In this document: one piece after another, positions 48,487 to 60,345 of the stretch
Layout: every line of letters starts with the position of its first letter
Position numbering within the stretch: the stretch's first letter is position 1
Source of the DNA: Phoenix dactylifera
Lineage: Eukaryota > Streptophyta > Magnoliopsida > Arecales > Arecaceae
Length of the DNA: 64,000 nucleotides
Direction of reading: 5' to 3'
NCBI RefSeq assembly: GCF_009389715.1
Contig: NW_024067667.1
Location: 1,744,001 to 1,808,000, forward strand
Position numbers and translations under genes: made by a program
The notes under the pieces: generated by a model
The model's input: only the letters and a program-made list of their open reading frames with translations
Told to the model about the DNA's origin: nothing
Database searches by the model: none

Positions 48487-49740
48487 CTAGAATGAGAATA
48501 TATATCCAAGCTGTAGATTATGAATTATGGAAGGTCATTGTAAATGGGCCTAAATTACCAACTAAGGTTGTAGAGAAAAAAAAGTCATTACCAAGTCCGA
48601 AAATGAATGGGATGATGTAAAATATATTCAAATGAATGCTAAAGCCATGAACTTATTGTATTGTGCATTAGATCCTAATGAGTTTAATAGAATTTCTACA
48701 TGTAAAACGGCTAAAGAAATATTGGATAGATTAGAAGTAACTCATGAAGGTACTAATCAAATTAAAGAGTCAAAAATTAGCATGCTTGTGCATAATTATG
48801 AACTCTTTAAGATAAATATCGAGGAATCTATTTCCGACATGTTTACTAGGTTTACCAATATTACTAATGCTTTGAAATATCTTGGTAAATCTTATACTAA
48901 TGTTGAAATGGTGAGAAAACTTTTTCGGTCTTTGCCAAAAAATTGGAAGCCAAAAATCACCGCAATACAAGAGGCAAAAGATTTTACAAAGCTTAGCTTG
49001 GATGAGCTTTTGGATTCTCTCATGACCCATGAGCTATCCATAAAGCCGAAGGAGGATGATAGCAAAAGAAAGAAAGGCTTAGCTCTTCAATCATCCATCA
49101 CCGATGAATCAAGTGAAGAAGATGAGGATCTTGCTTTGCTTACAAAAAAATTTAAAAGATTTCTAAGGAAAAAAAAGCAAGGGGCAAAAAGATTTCAAAA
49201 GAGAGATGCGGCCAAAGATGAAATCATATGTTACCAATATAAGAAGCCGGGCCATATCAAATATGATTGTCCTCAATTAAAGAAGTCAATTAAGAAGGAC
49301 AAGAAAAAAGTCATGGTAGCGGCATGGGGCGAAAGTGATTCAAGTAGCTCCGATAATGAAAATAATAATGAGCTTGCTAATCTTTGCTTCATAGCAAAAG
49401 AAGATAATGAGGTATGTGATTTTATTGATGGCAATTTCTTATATGATGAATTGACAAATGCTTTTGAAGAATTGGTCGACGAATTTAAAAAACTTGGTAT
49501 GAAAAATGTTTCTCTTAAAAAGATCATTGCTTCTCTTTCTAATGAAAAAGAAGTTTTGAAAAATGAAAATTAGGTTTTGAAAAAATAAGTCAAAGAACTA
49601 TCTTCAAAGTTAAAAACTTCATCTTCAAATAATCTAAAGCATGAAAATGAATCTTTGAAAATAAAAGTTCAAGATTTAACCTCCACACTTTCTAAATTTG
49701 TGCAAGAAAAAGAAAACTTGAATACTTTACTTGGAAAACA
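48487..49740 (+). pseudogene. Copia gag gene, partly open (313 codons), broken zinc knuckle
   Basis: The gag reading begins near 48487 (RIYIQAVDYELWK), changes frame at an A-run near 48577, and is open from 48632 to 49573. UBN2 landmarks are ALDPNEFNRIS, TAKEILDRLEVTHEGTNQIKESK, and FTRFTNITNALKYLGKSYTN. The zinc knuckle reads CYQYKKPGHIKYDC; the second cysteine of CX2CX4HX4C is a tyrosine, so zinc binding is likely lost. After a stop at 49571 the frame runs on (HENESLKIKVQDL, coiled-coil-like). A second knuckle-like CIKNGHISYSC follows near 49840. The element is inactive and most of it is missing from unit 2. Confidence 0.8.
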
Positions 49741-50076
49741 ATGATGTACTTTTAATAAGATCGAAATTGGATATGATATTCTCAAAAGCAAAAGTTTTAT
49801 AAAAACTTATTTGTTAAGGCAGCTTCTTCAAGTTATTATTGTATAAAGAATGGTCATATATCTTATTCATGCCCAATTAGAAGTAATACTTATATTGGAA
49901 CTAAAAGGATTTGGGTTACTAAGAACCTTATAAATGTTGGAACCAAAAATGTTTGGGTTCCAATGAAACTTGTATAATTTTTAGGGCTAACATTTTTAGA
50001 CCAAAGAGAGTTTGGGTAACAAATTCCAATGAGTATTTTTAATTTTTGTAGATATGTTTGAAATCTCAAAACAAGA

Positions 50077-50618
50077 AGCTATGGATGGTTCTTAGATAGT
50101 GCTTGCTCAAGGCATATGACCGGGGATAAATTCGGTAAAGTAATTAGAAGTAAAGCTAGATTAGTAGCCCAAAGTTTTAACCAAGAAGAAGGTATTGATT
50201 TTGATAAAAATTTTGCACCGGTAGCTGGACTTGAAACAATTAGAATGTTACTTGCATTTGCATGTTTTAAAAATTTCAAGTTATATCAAATGGATGCTAA
50301 AAATGCTTTTCTAAATGGCTATATTTCGGAGGAAGTTTACGTAGAACAACCTCTCGGTTTTCAAGATTATGAATTTCTAAATCATATGTTTAAACTTTCA
50401 AAAGCTTTGTATGGTTTAAAACAAGCACCTACAGCATGGTATTGAAAGATTAAGTAAATTTCTTATTGATAATGATTTAACAAGAGGAAAACTAGATACT
50501 ACTCTTTTTATAAAATTAAAAGATCATGGCATGCTCATTGTTCAAGTTTATGTTGATGACATTTTATTTAATGCTACTAATGAAAGCTTGTGCAAAGATT
50601 TTGCTAAGTGTATGATGG
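50077..50618 (+). pseudogene. Copia protease start fused to reverse transcriptase (internal deletion), unit 1
   Basis: The protease active-site phrase WFLDSACSRHMTGD (50086-50127) runs in frame straight into the reverse-transcriptase phrase FGKVIRSKARLVAQ and on to APVAGLETIRMLLAFA, QMDAKNAFLNG and LYGLKQAPTAWY. The rest of the protease and all of integrase are gone. One extra base at about 50445 shifts the frame; in the next frame ERLSKFLIDND and the catalytic YVDD (50549-50560) can be read. The fragment ends at 50618, where 271-bp repeats begin. Confidence 0.8.
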
Positions 50619-51420
50619 GATGAGGTACTAAAAGAGAATAAACACTCAATCTAGATTGGTACATCCCAAAATGAAGCAGTGAACACCTAATTTTGATGAA
50701 TAGAAGGTTTGACAATGTTTGAAGATCGTTATTCTACCTCGAAATAAAGTTAGTTCAACTATGCACACAGTTTATCCTTCTCTGCATATAGTTTATTTGT
50801 TTGGGAACACAGTTATTTTGTCTGCAAACACAATTAATAGAACTGTGCACACAATTAAGTGTTACTCTAAAATTATTGTAATGGTTTGAGATGAGGTACT
50901 AAAAGGGAATAAACAGTCAATGGAGATTGGCACATACCAAATTGAAGCAGTGAACACGTAATTTTTATGAATAGAAGGTTTGGTAATGTTTGAATTGTTG
51001 TTATTCTACCCTGAAACACAGTTAGTTCAACTGTGCAAATAGTTTAACTACTTTGCACATAGTTTATTTTTTTGGAAATATAGTTAAATTAACTACGAAC
51101 ATAGTTAATTAACCTGTGCACACAGTTAAGTGTTATTCTAAAATTGTTGTAAGTGGTTTGAGATGAGGTACTAAAATAGAATAAACACTCAATGCAGATT
51201 GGCACATAGAAAATTGAAGGAGTGAACACCTAATTTTCATGAATAGAAGGTTTCGTAAAGTTTGAAGACTATTATTCTAACTCGGAACACAGTTACATCA
51301 ACTGTGCACATAGTAAGTTCTACTCTGTACACAGTTTATTTGTTTCCACACATAGGTAAGTTAACTGCAAACACAATTAATTAAACTGTGCACCCAGTTA
51401 AGTGATATTCAGAAAATGTT
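50619..51420. repeat. Three tandem repeats of about 271 bp, unit 1
   Basis: Units start at 50619, 50890 and 51162 with GATGAGGTACTAAAA. They share AGAATAAACACTCAAT, CACCTAATTTT, ATGAATAGAAGGTTT and repeated AACTGTGCACACAGTTAA motifs. From 51430 to 51800 shorter repeats of GGCACGCTGAATTTT and GAAACTCCGATACG follow. Position and content suggest the subterminal zone of the Ulp1-carrying transposon. Confidence 0.8.
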
Positions 51421-52040
51421 GCATAAGATGGCACGCTGAATTTTATGAAACTCCGATATGCTTTTAAGCATAGAAAGAATGGTATCTGCAACACTGAATT
51501 CCAGATTTAAGCATATGTTATTGCTTCCTAAGTTAATTCCCAAAATGGACCAAAAATGGCACACAAGGGATTATGAAACTCCGGTACATTTTTAAGGAAA
51601 ATGGCACGCTACAATTTCTAAAATCCTAAAAGTATAATTACTGATTTTCAAAATGATAATGGGACCTAACTGAATTCCCAAAATGGCACGCTTCTGAAAC
51701 TCCGATACAAGATTTAAGCATAAAAAAATGTTTCCTAATTGAAATGTGGAGATGGAGCAAAAAGGCACGCTGAATTTTCTAAAACTCCGATACGCTTTAG
51801 TTGCCAGATATGTTGGTACTCTTGATCATCAGTTTAGTGCCTGTTCATAATGAAAATTTCCGTACCTACTTTGGATTACCAACCATTTGGAGATTGCATT
51901 TGATTTTAAACAAATTTCCAAACTGAATTACCAAATTGGAGGAACACAGATTCAATTGGCACACTAATTTTCTGAAACTGAGGCAGACATTTAAGCATGT
52001 GCTGTTCACTAAATCTGTTTATGGCCTCACAACCACATTT

Positions 52041-52084
52041 AAACTGTGCCGGCACACTGTTGAAAGTGTGTGCCGGCACAGTTT
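52041..52084. repeat. Perfect 17-bp inverted repeat, each arm itself palindromic (unit 1)
   Basis: Arms AAACTGTGCCGGCACAC and GTGTGCCGGCACAGTTT enclose a 10-nt loop. Each arm contains the 12-bp palindrome TGTGCCGGCACA. It lies about 190 bp beyond the stop of the Ulp1-like pseudogene. Confidence 0.9.
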
Positions 52085-52271
52085 ATGAAACTCTTTCAGA
52101 ACCTATAATAAGTTACCATTATAGACATTTCAGCAACGAGCATGACAAGAAGCAGAAAAGAAAGCTAATCATCTGAACATAATCAACATAATCATCTTTT
52201 CTGTTAAGATGTTATATTACACAAAAAATGAAAATGCACTCATCTTGCAATCATCTTTTACAATACATAGT

Positions 52272-54507
52272 CTAACCTCTCTTCCTACTTGACCTCTGTC
52301 CGTACATTGACCAAAACTTATCGATTGCAATGCAGTGAAAATTTAAAAAAATAGTCCCTACAAGCCAACTCCTGTATAAAGAAGGATCCTTGAATTCTTC
52401 CTGCAATGGTCTCGAGGTGCCTCGTATCAGTGCCACTGCAAATATAAGCATGTATGCCCCGCAGTCGACACTATCGGGCTTTTGTTATGCACATTCTCGA
52501 ATTTCACGATAGGCTAATTTAGGGATATGGTATCCGACGCAGTTGTTTAGCCACGATAGCACAAAAGATGCCCGCAATAATGTCAATAATAGATTATTTT
52601 TAGGGGAACCTATGATTACAAAAAAAAAAATCAGTGTAACATATTGTATAAGTGATACCAACATATCTAACAACGTCGTCCCCAATGTTGAAACTCTATA
52701 ATGAGTTGTAACAATCGAAATGCTGCTCCTTCAAGTCAAGAGAAAGTAGATACCAATGTCATCCCGTATTTATTGGAATGAATAGATATCTACACTTTTC
52801 GAGATCAGCAACACTAAATTCCCGTTACCATATTTGAAGACTAGGCTACCATGAATCTACAATTGTTTTCGTAACATCAGTGGTTATCCCTGAATCCAAC
52901 GGTAGATGCTGAACCACAGCAACCTACACAATATATGAATTTTTTCAACAAAGTAAACAAAATTCATGATGAGCCATAAGTGAAAATCTGGATCTCGCAG
53001 CGCAAAAATAAACACGGATTGTCAATGATCTCAGTATACACTCGATGAAAAAGCTCCAATATGCGAAAGTAGACATTCATTATGTGTACGTAATAAAACA
53101 ACATAGCAATGAATACCAAATTATATGCTGTTAAGTGAGGTAGAAGCATACGTCACTACGTAGTGGCTTGTCATGTAGGAGCTGCACTAAGGCGTCACCG
53201 GTGCATGATGGTTTGGTAGTATCTTCGTCCTCCCAAATTATGCCCTCACACAATTCAAATGTTTAAGCTAGAATAGAAGGTGATAAATGTGAGGTACTAA
53301 AAGTTAATATAATTTACTTACTCGAACTGATTTTCTTCAAGGAAGAAATTAATAGCTTTTTCGTAGTACATAGGGAGTATACCTTCTCTCTTTCCGTGAT
53401 AGGTACATTTTGGTGCCACTCTTGGCCTATCTGGCAACACCGCTCTCTCAACATCTACAACTTTAGTGAATAGTACTAAATGCTAAGTTGAATAAATGGT
53501 GAAGACAACAATTTTAGTTAGCAAAGTTAACTTTATAAACTTAGCAAATTGCATATGGATACAAAATCACGTAAGGACGAGACGACATTTCTATACCGCT
53601 CTCGAAGGGGATGTTTCCTCCCTTGCTGGAGCTGACTTGTGGAGCTCCATTAATGCAGTAGTGATAGGCTCCAATAAGTTAGTTGACCGAGCAGGCGAAT
53701 CATCCTTTTGAATGGTAATTGCCATATTTCCTTCATCTATTTTGGTGACTTTCAATTTTTTTTTAGCCCTTTTATAAGTCTTTGGAAGCTCTGATATGGC
53801 CTTAGCTTTTTCATATATCCAGTAGATCCTTCGCTGGTGATGTTTCTTGTCCTCACACTGTCAGCTAGACTAGATATCTGCTGGCAAGAAAAAAAGAGAA
53901 AACGGCAAAACTCCAACTATATGAACCTAAGCGGTCTAAATCATCAACATATGAACATAATGCCTTAGGAACATAGTAGTGTACGGTTGGAAAGAGAATA
54001 GTCCCAAAGAGATATAGGACCCATAATTTTGTGAAATTCTCCACATCTTGTCGTTCAGTCTTACCAACAAGGTATTGTAATCTATTTTTAATTGCATCTC
54101 TATCGGCCTTTTTGTGGTCACCCTCAAATAATCGGATGATGAGGTCAGACATAACCCTCCCCTTCCTATGCAGTTCGACCTCATCACCTGTGGCACTCAA
54201 ACCAAGGATTAGTGCCAAATCAATTCCTACAAAAAGTACTAGAATCCTACCAAACCGAAAATCCTCCTCAACATTATCGCAAAAGAAGAGCAATATGTCC
54301 AACACAGGCCTACCCTATTTTATATATGGTAGACCTAGCATATGCCCAAAAGGAGTGCAACACACTCACCCTTTTCTTCTGTTCACGAGACATACGCAGC
54401 ATTAGGGTGACCATAAAACTTATATAGTGGCTGAAGTTACACCTTTCGTTGACCATATTAGTAGGTCCAACAGCAGGTGGTTTGCCTACAATCTGCTTTG
54501 GGGCCAT
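52272..54507 (-). pseudogene. Transposon Ulp1-protease gene with DUF1985-like front, decayed (unit 1)
   Basis: From the start MAPKQIVGKPPAVG (54507), a region reads FGHMLGLPYIK, stop, GRPVLDILLFFCDNVEEDF, ALILGLSATGDEVELHRKGR and KLWVLYLFGTILFPTVHYYV. This is the order seen in plant DUF1985-type domains linked to Ulp1 in transposons. The C48 peptidase part follows: CRYLFIPINT, HWYLLSLDLKEQHFDCYNSL (His at 52756-52758 and Asp), and SVDCGAYML (catalytic Cys at about 52459). Lesions include a TAG in the PYIK stretch, a TGA just before HW (52759-52761), and a 1.9-kb deletion near 53812. Such genes ride on Mutator-like (Kaonashi type) and other plant elements; which one is unproven here. Confidence 0.7.
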
Positions 54508-55138
54508 CTAAGATGTCTGCATCACAAATATAATAAAAAAATTGAATAATATTTACTCAAAATGAATCATCTTAAAAACTATAATGGAGAACACAATTTG
54601 CACAGAATAGTCATAATTCTTTCATAACAAATATTTCAAATGTGCTACCACAACATCTCTGTCCATTAATTAGGCAAATCCTAACCATTCCCACAATTTA
54701 AAAAGTAATGCCCTACAATACTACATAACATGTTGGTGCTCAAAAAAATGGCTGACAAAGTCGACATCTTTTAAAAACCACAACAGGCTTGCTAAATCTT
54801 CGTTAATTTGTTCGCCAAGATCGCCGTGAGATTCATGCAAGCAACAACATTTATCAGTATGCATATTTTTCTGATGCAATAATCTTTTTTCACCATCCAT
54901 ATAATGAATTTAATAAATTATTTCATTTCGAAAGTTGTACTTCTCTCATTTCTCCTGCATTCGACACTTCAAAACTTCATTATAGATTTAATGAGCCATC
55001 TACAAAGAGAAATCCAGTCACTTATGACTGTGATTTAAATGGAAAGGAGCATCTTCATAAGATGCATTATTATACTGAGGTAGAAACCTAGTCCATGACG
55101 GTTAAAACCTCACTCACCGTTGGCTTTTATCAGGCCGT

Positions 55139-56098
55139 TCAAACAACACCGTTGGTTTTTATTCCATTGGCAACGGCCTTACTCTCACCCTTCACATACT
55201 TTGCCTGGTTCCGGGGCACTGCTCCACTTGCACCATTGCTCTGTTTCACCCCATCTTTAACCTCGATGGCGCCGCTCAGAAATCTTTGCACAATCTCCTT
55301 GCTAGGACCCTCCACCACCTTCTCCCATGCCTCGGCCTCGCCTTCCTGGCCTCGCTTCAGGAAGAACTCGGTGGCGTCGATGCGATGCACATCCCAACCA
55401 GGGAGGGTGCAGAAGCGGTGGATCTTCTTCAGCTGATTGCAGGTCAGCGTGCATGTGTTGAACTTGATCTCAGTGACCGCGGCCTCCAGCATCCTTGCCC
55501 GCGTCGCTTCACCGACCGATGCCTCCATGCGGAAGTAGCTGTCCATCTCCGGCACCCCGATCGACCTTCGGATGCCCTTCGAGTAGTCGCCATCTTGGCG
55601 GAACGCACTCCTCGCCTCCTCCACCAGCCCCTGCTCCACCATCTTGTCCACTCGTATCGACACGAAGAAGTGCAGGAGGGGCAGATCGACGTCGATCCAC
55701 ACGAAGCAACTCTCGTACCGGGATCGGAACTCGCTGCCCTCGCCATCAACCAATGCCTCGATGTACGAGTTGGAGCCGCCGGCAACGATGGGGACGCGAC
55801 CACGCCGGAGGATGGAGTCGATGGCATGCATGGCCGCACGGCAAAAATCGGAAGCGGTGAAGTCGGCGTCCGGGTGCACGCCACCGATCAGGTGGTGGGG
55901 AATGCCGGCGGACTCCTCCTCCGTCACCTTGTTGCTGATGACGTCAAGGCCATCATACACTTGCATCTTGTCCGAGTTGACGACTTCACCGTTAAATTGG
56001 GTGGCGAGGGTGATGGCCAACTTGGATTTTCCGGAACCGGTCGGGCCCAGGACAAACACGACCTTGCCTTGGCGACGAGGGAGGCTGGCTGTCTCCAT
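55139..56098 (-). CDS. IPT: Adenylate isopentenyltransferase (cytokinin synthase), copy 2
   Basis: Intact 319-aa copy of the gene at 40457, with every motif conserved (P-loop at 18-25, GGSNSYIEAL, GIRRSIGVPE). By eye I find two base differences in the coding region. One is silent (serine 164). The other changes Ile195 to Val, a conservative position between two catalytic-core helices. The upstream sequence is also copied for more than 1.5 kb, so the promoter probably came along; scattered differences include one base 9-10 bp from the TTG noted for copy 1. Start and role as for copy 1. Both copies look functional, which would double the dose of one cytokinin-synthesis gene. Confidence 0.93.
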   Translation of the reverse strand: METASLPRRQGKVVFVLGPTGSGKSKLAITLATQFNGEVVNSDKMQVYDGLDVISNKVTEEESAGIPHHLIGGVHPDADFTASDFCRAAMHAIDSILRRGRVPIVAGGSNSYIEALVDGEGSEFRSRYESCFVWIDVDLPLLHFFVSIRVDKMVEQGLVEEARSAFRQDGDYSKGIRRSIGVPEMDSYFRMEASVGEATRARMLEAAVTEIKFNTCTLTCNQLKKIHRFCTLPGWDVHRIDATEFFLKRGQEGEAEAWEKVVEGPSKEIVQRFLSGAIEVKDGVKQSNGASGAVPRNQAKYVKGESKAVANGIKTNGVV

Positions 56099-57917
56099 TG
56101 AGAAGGGTCCGAAAGCAGGCAAGCTGGAAGGGGGGCTGAAGCTGCCGGAGTCTTTGGAGAGCAAGCCTGCCGTACGTGATGGTATAGAAGGAATGCCATG
56201 AGCAAAAAGATCCAAGAATGGCGTACGTGTGTTGGAGATTTATGAGAGAGCCTTCAGATCCTTGGTGGCCTATCTAGCTGTGTAGATTGTGTACGTGAAA
56301 CAAACTTATGGAGGTAACACGAGCCATACAAACAGTTTCGTATACAGATTATCTCTAGTTTACTGATTTCAAATGGGAATTTAGGGACTTATCTATAATG
56401 ATGTCATGTAAACTACGTTTCTAAGGAGGTTTTCCACCTCTTTTCTCTATCAAAAAAGAAAAAAGATGACAGAAAAACAACAACGCCGACAAAAGTAGTG
56501 CTAGTAATACATGATTCCTTTGTTGTTCGCACAAGACTTTTTGCATATAATATGCATTAAGTGCAGCATCTTTTCGCGAATAATAAAATAATTTTTGATA
56601 AACACTAACATCAAACATTAATTTTGCCTTGGTTTCTATGATTTTATTTTTAAAAATAAAAGTTAAAAAATAAAAGCGATGCCACTCGGGCTCTTAGTTT
56701 CTTTGAATTTAAGGTAATAATTTTCATTTAAACAAAAAAGAATAAGAAACAAAAGAAGTGCCCTACCAAAATAAAAGAAAAATAGAGCAGAAACAAAAAA
56801 AAGATGGGATCACAATCTTTTTCTCATAGGCATGCATCTTTTTGTATCCACTATAACATGCTAATATCTTGATAAAGATTGGTTGAAACTATTAAAAATA
56901 CTATTATAACTAAAAAAAAAAATCAAAAAGTGTAGCAAGAAAGCGAGGAAAAATACCTTAAAAATGTTTATTTCTGTGACAGTCTTCTTTACTCGACTTG
57001 GTCTTGTAATTTGAAGATGGGAGGAGGAGAAGAGAAGAATCCTCAGAATATTTTTTTTTTTAAAAAAAATCTAATTAAGATTGTTCTTGAGTTTGGGTAC
57101 CATCGAGTCTAGGGTTCACTTTTATAGTCACCAATCAAACAGATTTACCCTTCAAAGCCATTCCTATCATATGAGGTTTGGAAAGAGTTCAATGAATCGG
57201 ACAAAATAGGAAAGAATATCCTGTTTGAATCTTATCCAATATTTAGGGCTTTGCAAAATATCTTGTTTTACAAAAATCAAGAAATAATTATAGTTTTTAA
57301 ATAAAAGTTTTGCGCTATTATCTATTACAGAAACCAAGATTCACCGAACTAGGCCGAGCCGCCCGGTTCGGCCGTTCCGAGCCACTTGGTTCGGCCGTTC
57401 CAAGCCGACCTGGTGGGGATCCGGTTGGCTCGCATGTTCTTTTCAAACCCAACTCTGAACCGGCTAGAACTGGTCTTAAACGGGCTGGAACCAATCCCGA
57501 ACTAGCTGAAACTAGTTCCGAACAGATAGAAACTGGCTGGAACCCGTCAAAATTGGTCTGAACAGGCCGGTCTCATGCGGAACTGGGGTGAATTCTAAAC
57601 CGGCCCCCTCACCCTTGTTTTTCTTTTGTTTTAAAGAGTGGTTGGGAAGGCCCTAGAAGTTTATCAAGCCTTCTCAACCTATCCGAATAACTCCCTCCTT
57701 TCTCACAGTAAAAAATATACTGATTCGGCATGATTGAAGAAGGATCCAGCCCTAAATCAGGTATGCTTCCTCTCTCCTACTTTATTTTTGCTTTTTTTAT
57801 TGACGCCAAATTTTTTTTTAAAAAATTTGCAAAATAAGGAAAAATCATGCCAAAATTTTTGATTTTGGCTTTATTTTATGATATATTGTATATTTACAAA
57901 TGATCTACATGGTGACG

Positions 57918-57921
57918 TAAA
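57918..57921. other. Deletion junction in unit 2 (TAAA microhomology)
   Basis: Left of it the sequence follows 43259 (GGTGACG-TAAA), right of it 49844 (TAAA-GAATGG). TAAA is common to both parental sites, typical of end-joining after a break or of replication slippage. Confidence 0.9.
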
Positions 57922-58692
57922 GAATGGTCATATATCTTATTCATGCCCAATTAGAAGTAATACTTATATTGGAACTAAAAGGATTTGGGTTACTAAGAAC
58001 CTTATAAATGTTGGAACCAAAAATGTTTGGGTTCCAATGAAACTTGTATAATTTTTAGGGCTAACATTTTTGGACCAAAGAGAGTTTGGGTAACAAATTC
58101 CAATGAGTATTTTTAATTTTTGTAGATATGTTTGAAACCTCAAAACAAGAAGCTATGGATGGTTCTTAGATAGTGCTTGCTCAAGGCATATGACCGGGGA
58201 TAAATTCGGTAAAGTAATTAGAAGTAAAGCTAGATTAGTAGCCCAAAGTTTTAACCAAGAAGAAGGTATTGATTTTGATAAAATTTTTGCACCGGTAGCT
58301 GGACTTGAAACAATTAGAATGTTACTTGCATTTGCATGTTTTAAAAATTTCAAGTTATATCAAATGGATGCTAAAAATGCTTTTCTAAATGGCTATATTT
58401 CGGAGGAAGTTTACGTAGAACAACCTCTCGGTTTTCAAGATTATGAATTTCTAAATCATATGTTTAAACTTTCAAAAGCTTTGTATGGTTTAAAACAAGC
58501 ACCTACAGCATGGTATTGAAAGATTAAGTAAATTTCTTATTGATAATGATTTAACAAGAGGAAAACTAGATACTACTCTTTTTATAAAATTAAAAGATCA
58601 TGGCATGCTCATTGTTCAAGTTTATGTTGATGACATTTTATTTAGTGCTACTAATGAAAGCTTGTGCAAAGATTTTGCTAAGTGTATGATGG
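57922..58692 (+). pseudogene. Copia protease-RT fusion remnant, unit 2
   Basis: Second copy of 49848-50618. The WFLDSACSRHMTGD phrase begins at 58160 and the reverse-transcriptase frame is open to 58519. It has the same fusion and the same extra base before ERLSKF. It differs from unit 1 by Asn to Ile in FDKNFAPV and Asn to Ser after the YVDD motif. The gag half is deleted. Confidence 0.8.
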
Positions 58693-59494
58693 GATGAGGT
58701 ACTAAAAGAGAATAAACACTCAATCTAGATTGGTACATCCCAAAATGAAGCAGTGAACACCTAATTTTGATGAATAGAAGGTTTGACAATGTTTGAAGAT
58801 CGTTATTCTACCTCGAAATAAAGTTAGTTCAACTATGCACACAGTTTATCCTTCTCTGCATATAGTTTATTTGTTTGGGAACACAGTTATTTTGTCTGCA
58901 AACACAGTTAATAGAACTGTGCACACAATTAAGTGTTACTCTAAAATTATTGTAATGGTTTGAGATGAGGTACTAAAAGGGAATAAACAGTCAATGGAGA
59001 TTGGCACATACCAAATTGAAGCAGTGAACACCTAATTTTTATGAATAGAAGGTTTGGTAATGTTTGAATTGCTGTTATTCTACCCTGGAACACAGTTAGT
59101 TCAACTGTGCAAATAGTTTAACTACTTTGCACATAGTTTATTTTTTTGGAAATATAGTTAAATTAACTACGAATATAGTTAATTAACCTGTGCACACAGT
59201 TAAGTGTTATTCTAAAATTGTTGTAAGTGGTTTGAGATGAGGTACTAAAATAGAATAAACACTCAATGCAGATTGGCACATAGAAAATTGAAGGAGTGAA
59301 CACCTAATTTTCATGAATAGAAGGTTTCGTAAAGTTTGAAAACTGTTATTCTAACTCGGAACACAGTTACATCAACTGTGCACATAGTAAGTTCTACTCT
59401 GTACACAGTTTATTTGTTTCCACACATAGGTAAGTTAACTGCAAACACAATTAATTAAACTGTGCACCCAGTTAAGTGATATTCAGAAAATGTT
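58693..59494. repeat. Three tandem repeats of about 271 bp, unit 2
   Basis: Copy of 50619-51420 with a few substitutions. Confidence 0.8.
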
Positions 59495-60114
59495 GCATAA
59501 GATGGCACGCTGAATTTTATGAAACTCCGATATGCTTTTAAGCATAGAAAGAATGGTATCTGCAACACTGAATTCCAGATTTAAGCATATGTTATTGCTT
59601 CCTAAGTTAATTCCCAAAATGGACCAAAAATGGCACACAAGGGATTATGAAACTCCGATACATTTTTAAGGAAAATGGCACGCTACAATTTCTAAAATCC
59701 TAAAAGTATAATTACTGATTTTCAAAATGATAATGGGACCTAACTGAATTCCCAAAATGGCACGCTTCTGAAACTCCGATACAAGATTTAAGCATAAGAA
59801 AATGTTTCCTAATTGAAATGTGGAGATGGAGCAAAAAGGCACGCTGAATTTTCTAAAACTCCGATACGCTTTAGTTGCTAGATATGTTGGTACTCTTGAT
59901 CATCAGTTTAGTGCCTGTTCATAATGAAAATTTCCGTACCTACTTTGGATTACCAACCATTTGGAGATTGCATTTGATTTTAAACAAATTTCTAAACTGA
60001 ATTACCAAATTGGAGGAACACAGATTCAATTGGCACACTAATTTTCTGAAACTGAGGCAGACATTTAAGCATGTGCTGTTCACTAAATCTGTTTATGGCC
60101 TCACAACCACATTT

Positions 60115-60158
60115 AAACTGTGCCGGCACACTGTTGAAAGTGTGTGCCGGCACAGTTT
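60115..60158. repeat. Perfect 17-bp inverted repeat, unit 2
   Basis: Unchanged copy of the double palindrome at 52041-52084. Confidence 0.9.
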
Positions 60159-60345
60159 ATGAAACTCTTTCAGAACCTATAATAAGTTACCATTATAGAC
60201 ATTTCAGCAACGAGCATGACAAGAAGCAGAAAAGAAAGCTAATCATCTGAACATAATCAACATAATCATCTTTTCTGTTTAGATGTTATATTACACAAAA
60301 AATGAAAATGCACTCATCTTGCAATCATCTTTTACAATACATAGT

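Larger units (their letters stand above)
43263..49847. other. Segment present only in duplication unit 1 (6585 bp)
   Basis: AT-rich to about 44000, then transposon debris (hAT-like remnants, LTR repeats, Copia LTR and gag). In unit 2 its two flanks are joined directly at TAAA (57918-57921). Since the Copia element runs from this segment into 49848 and beyond, the segment was lost from unit 2 rather than gained by unit 1. Confidence 0.85.
40063..54745. repeat. Unit 1 of a large tandem duplication (14.7 kb)
   Basis: 40063-43262 matches 54746-57921 and 49844-53812 matches 57918-61885, both at roughly 99%. 53813-54034 matches 63780-64000. Unit 2 begins at 54746, right after unit 1 ends, so the two are head-to-tail. 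43263-49847 is present only here. Unit 1 lacks 1894 bp present in unit 2 (61886-63779). Confidence 0.92.

Noticed and set aside
52964..53149. Open frame 61 codons long in both duplication units
   Set aside because: Conserved only because the whole block is duplicated; it is out of frame with the Ulp1-like reading.
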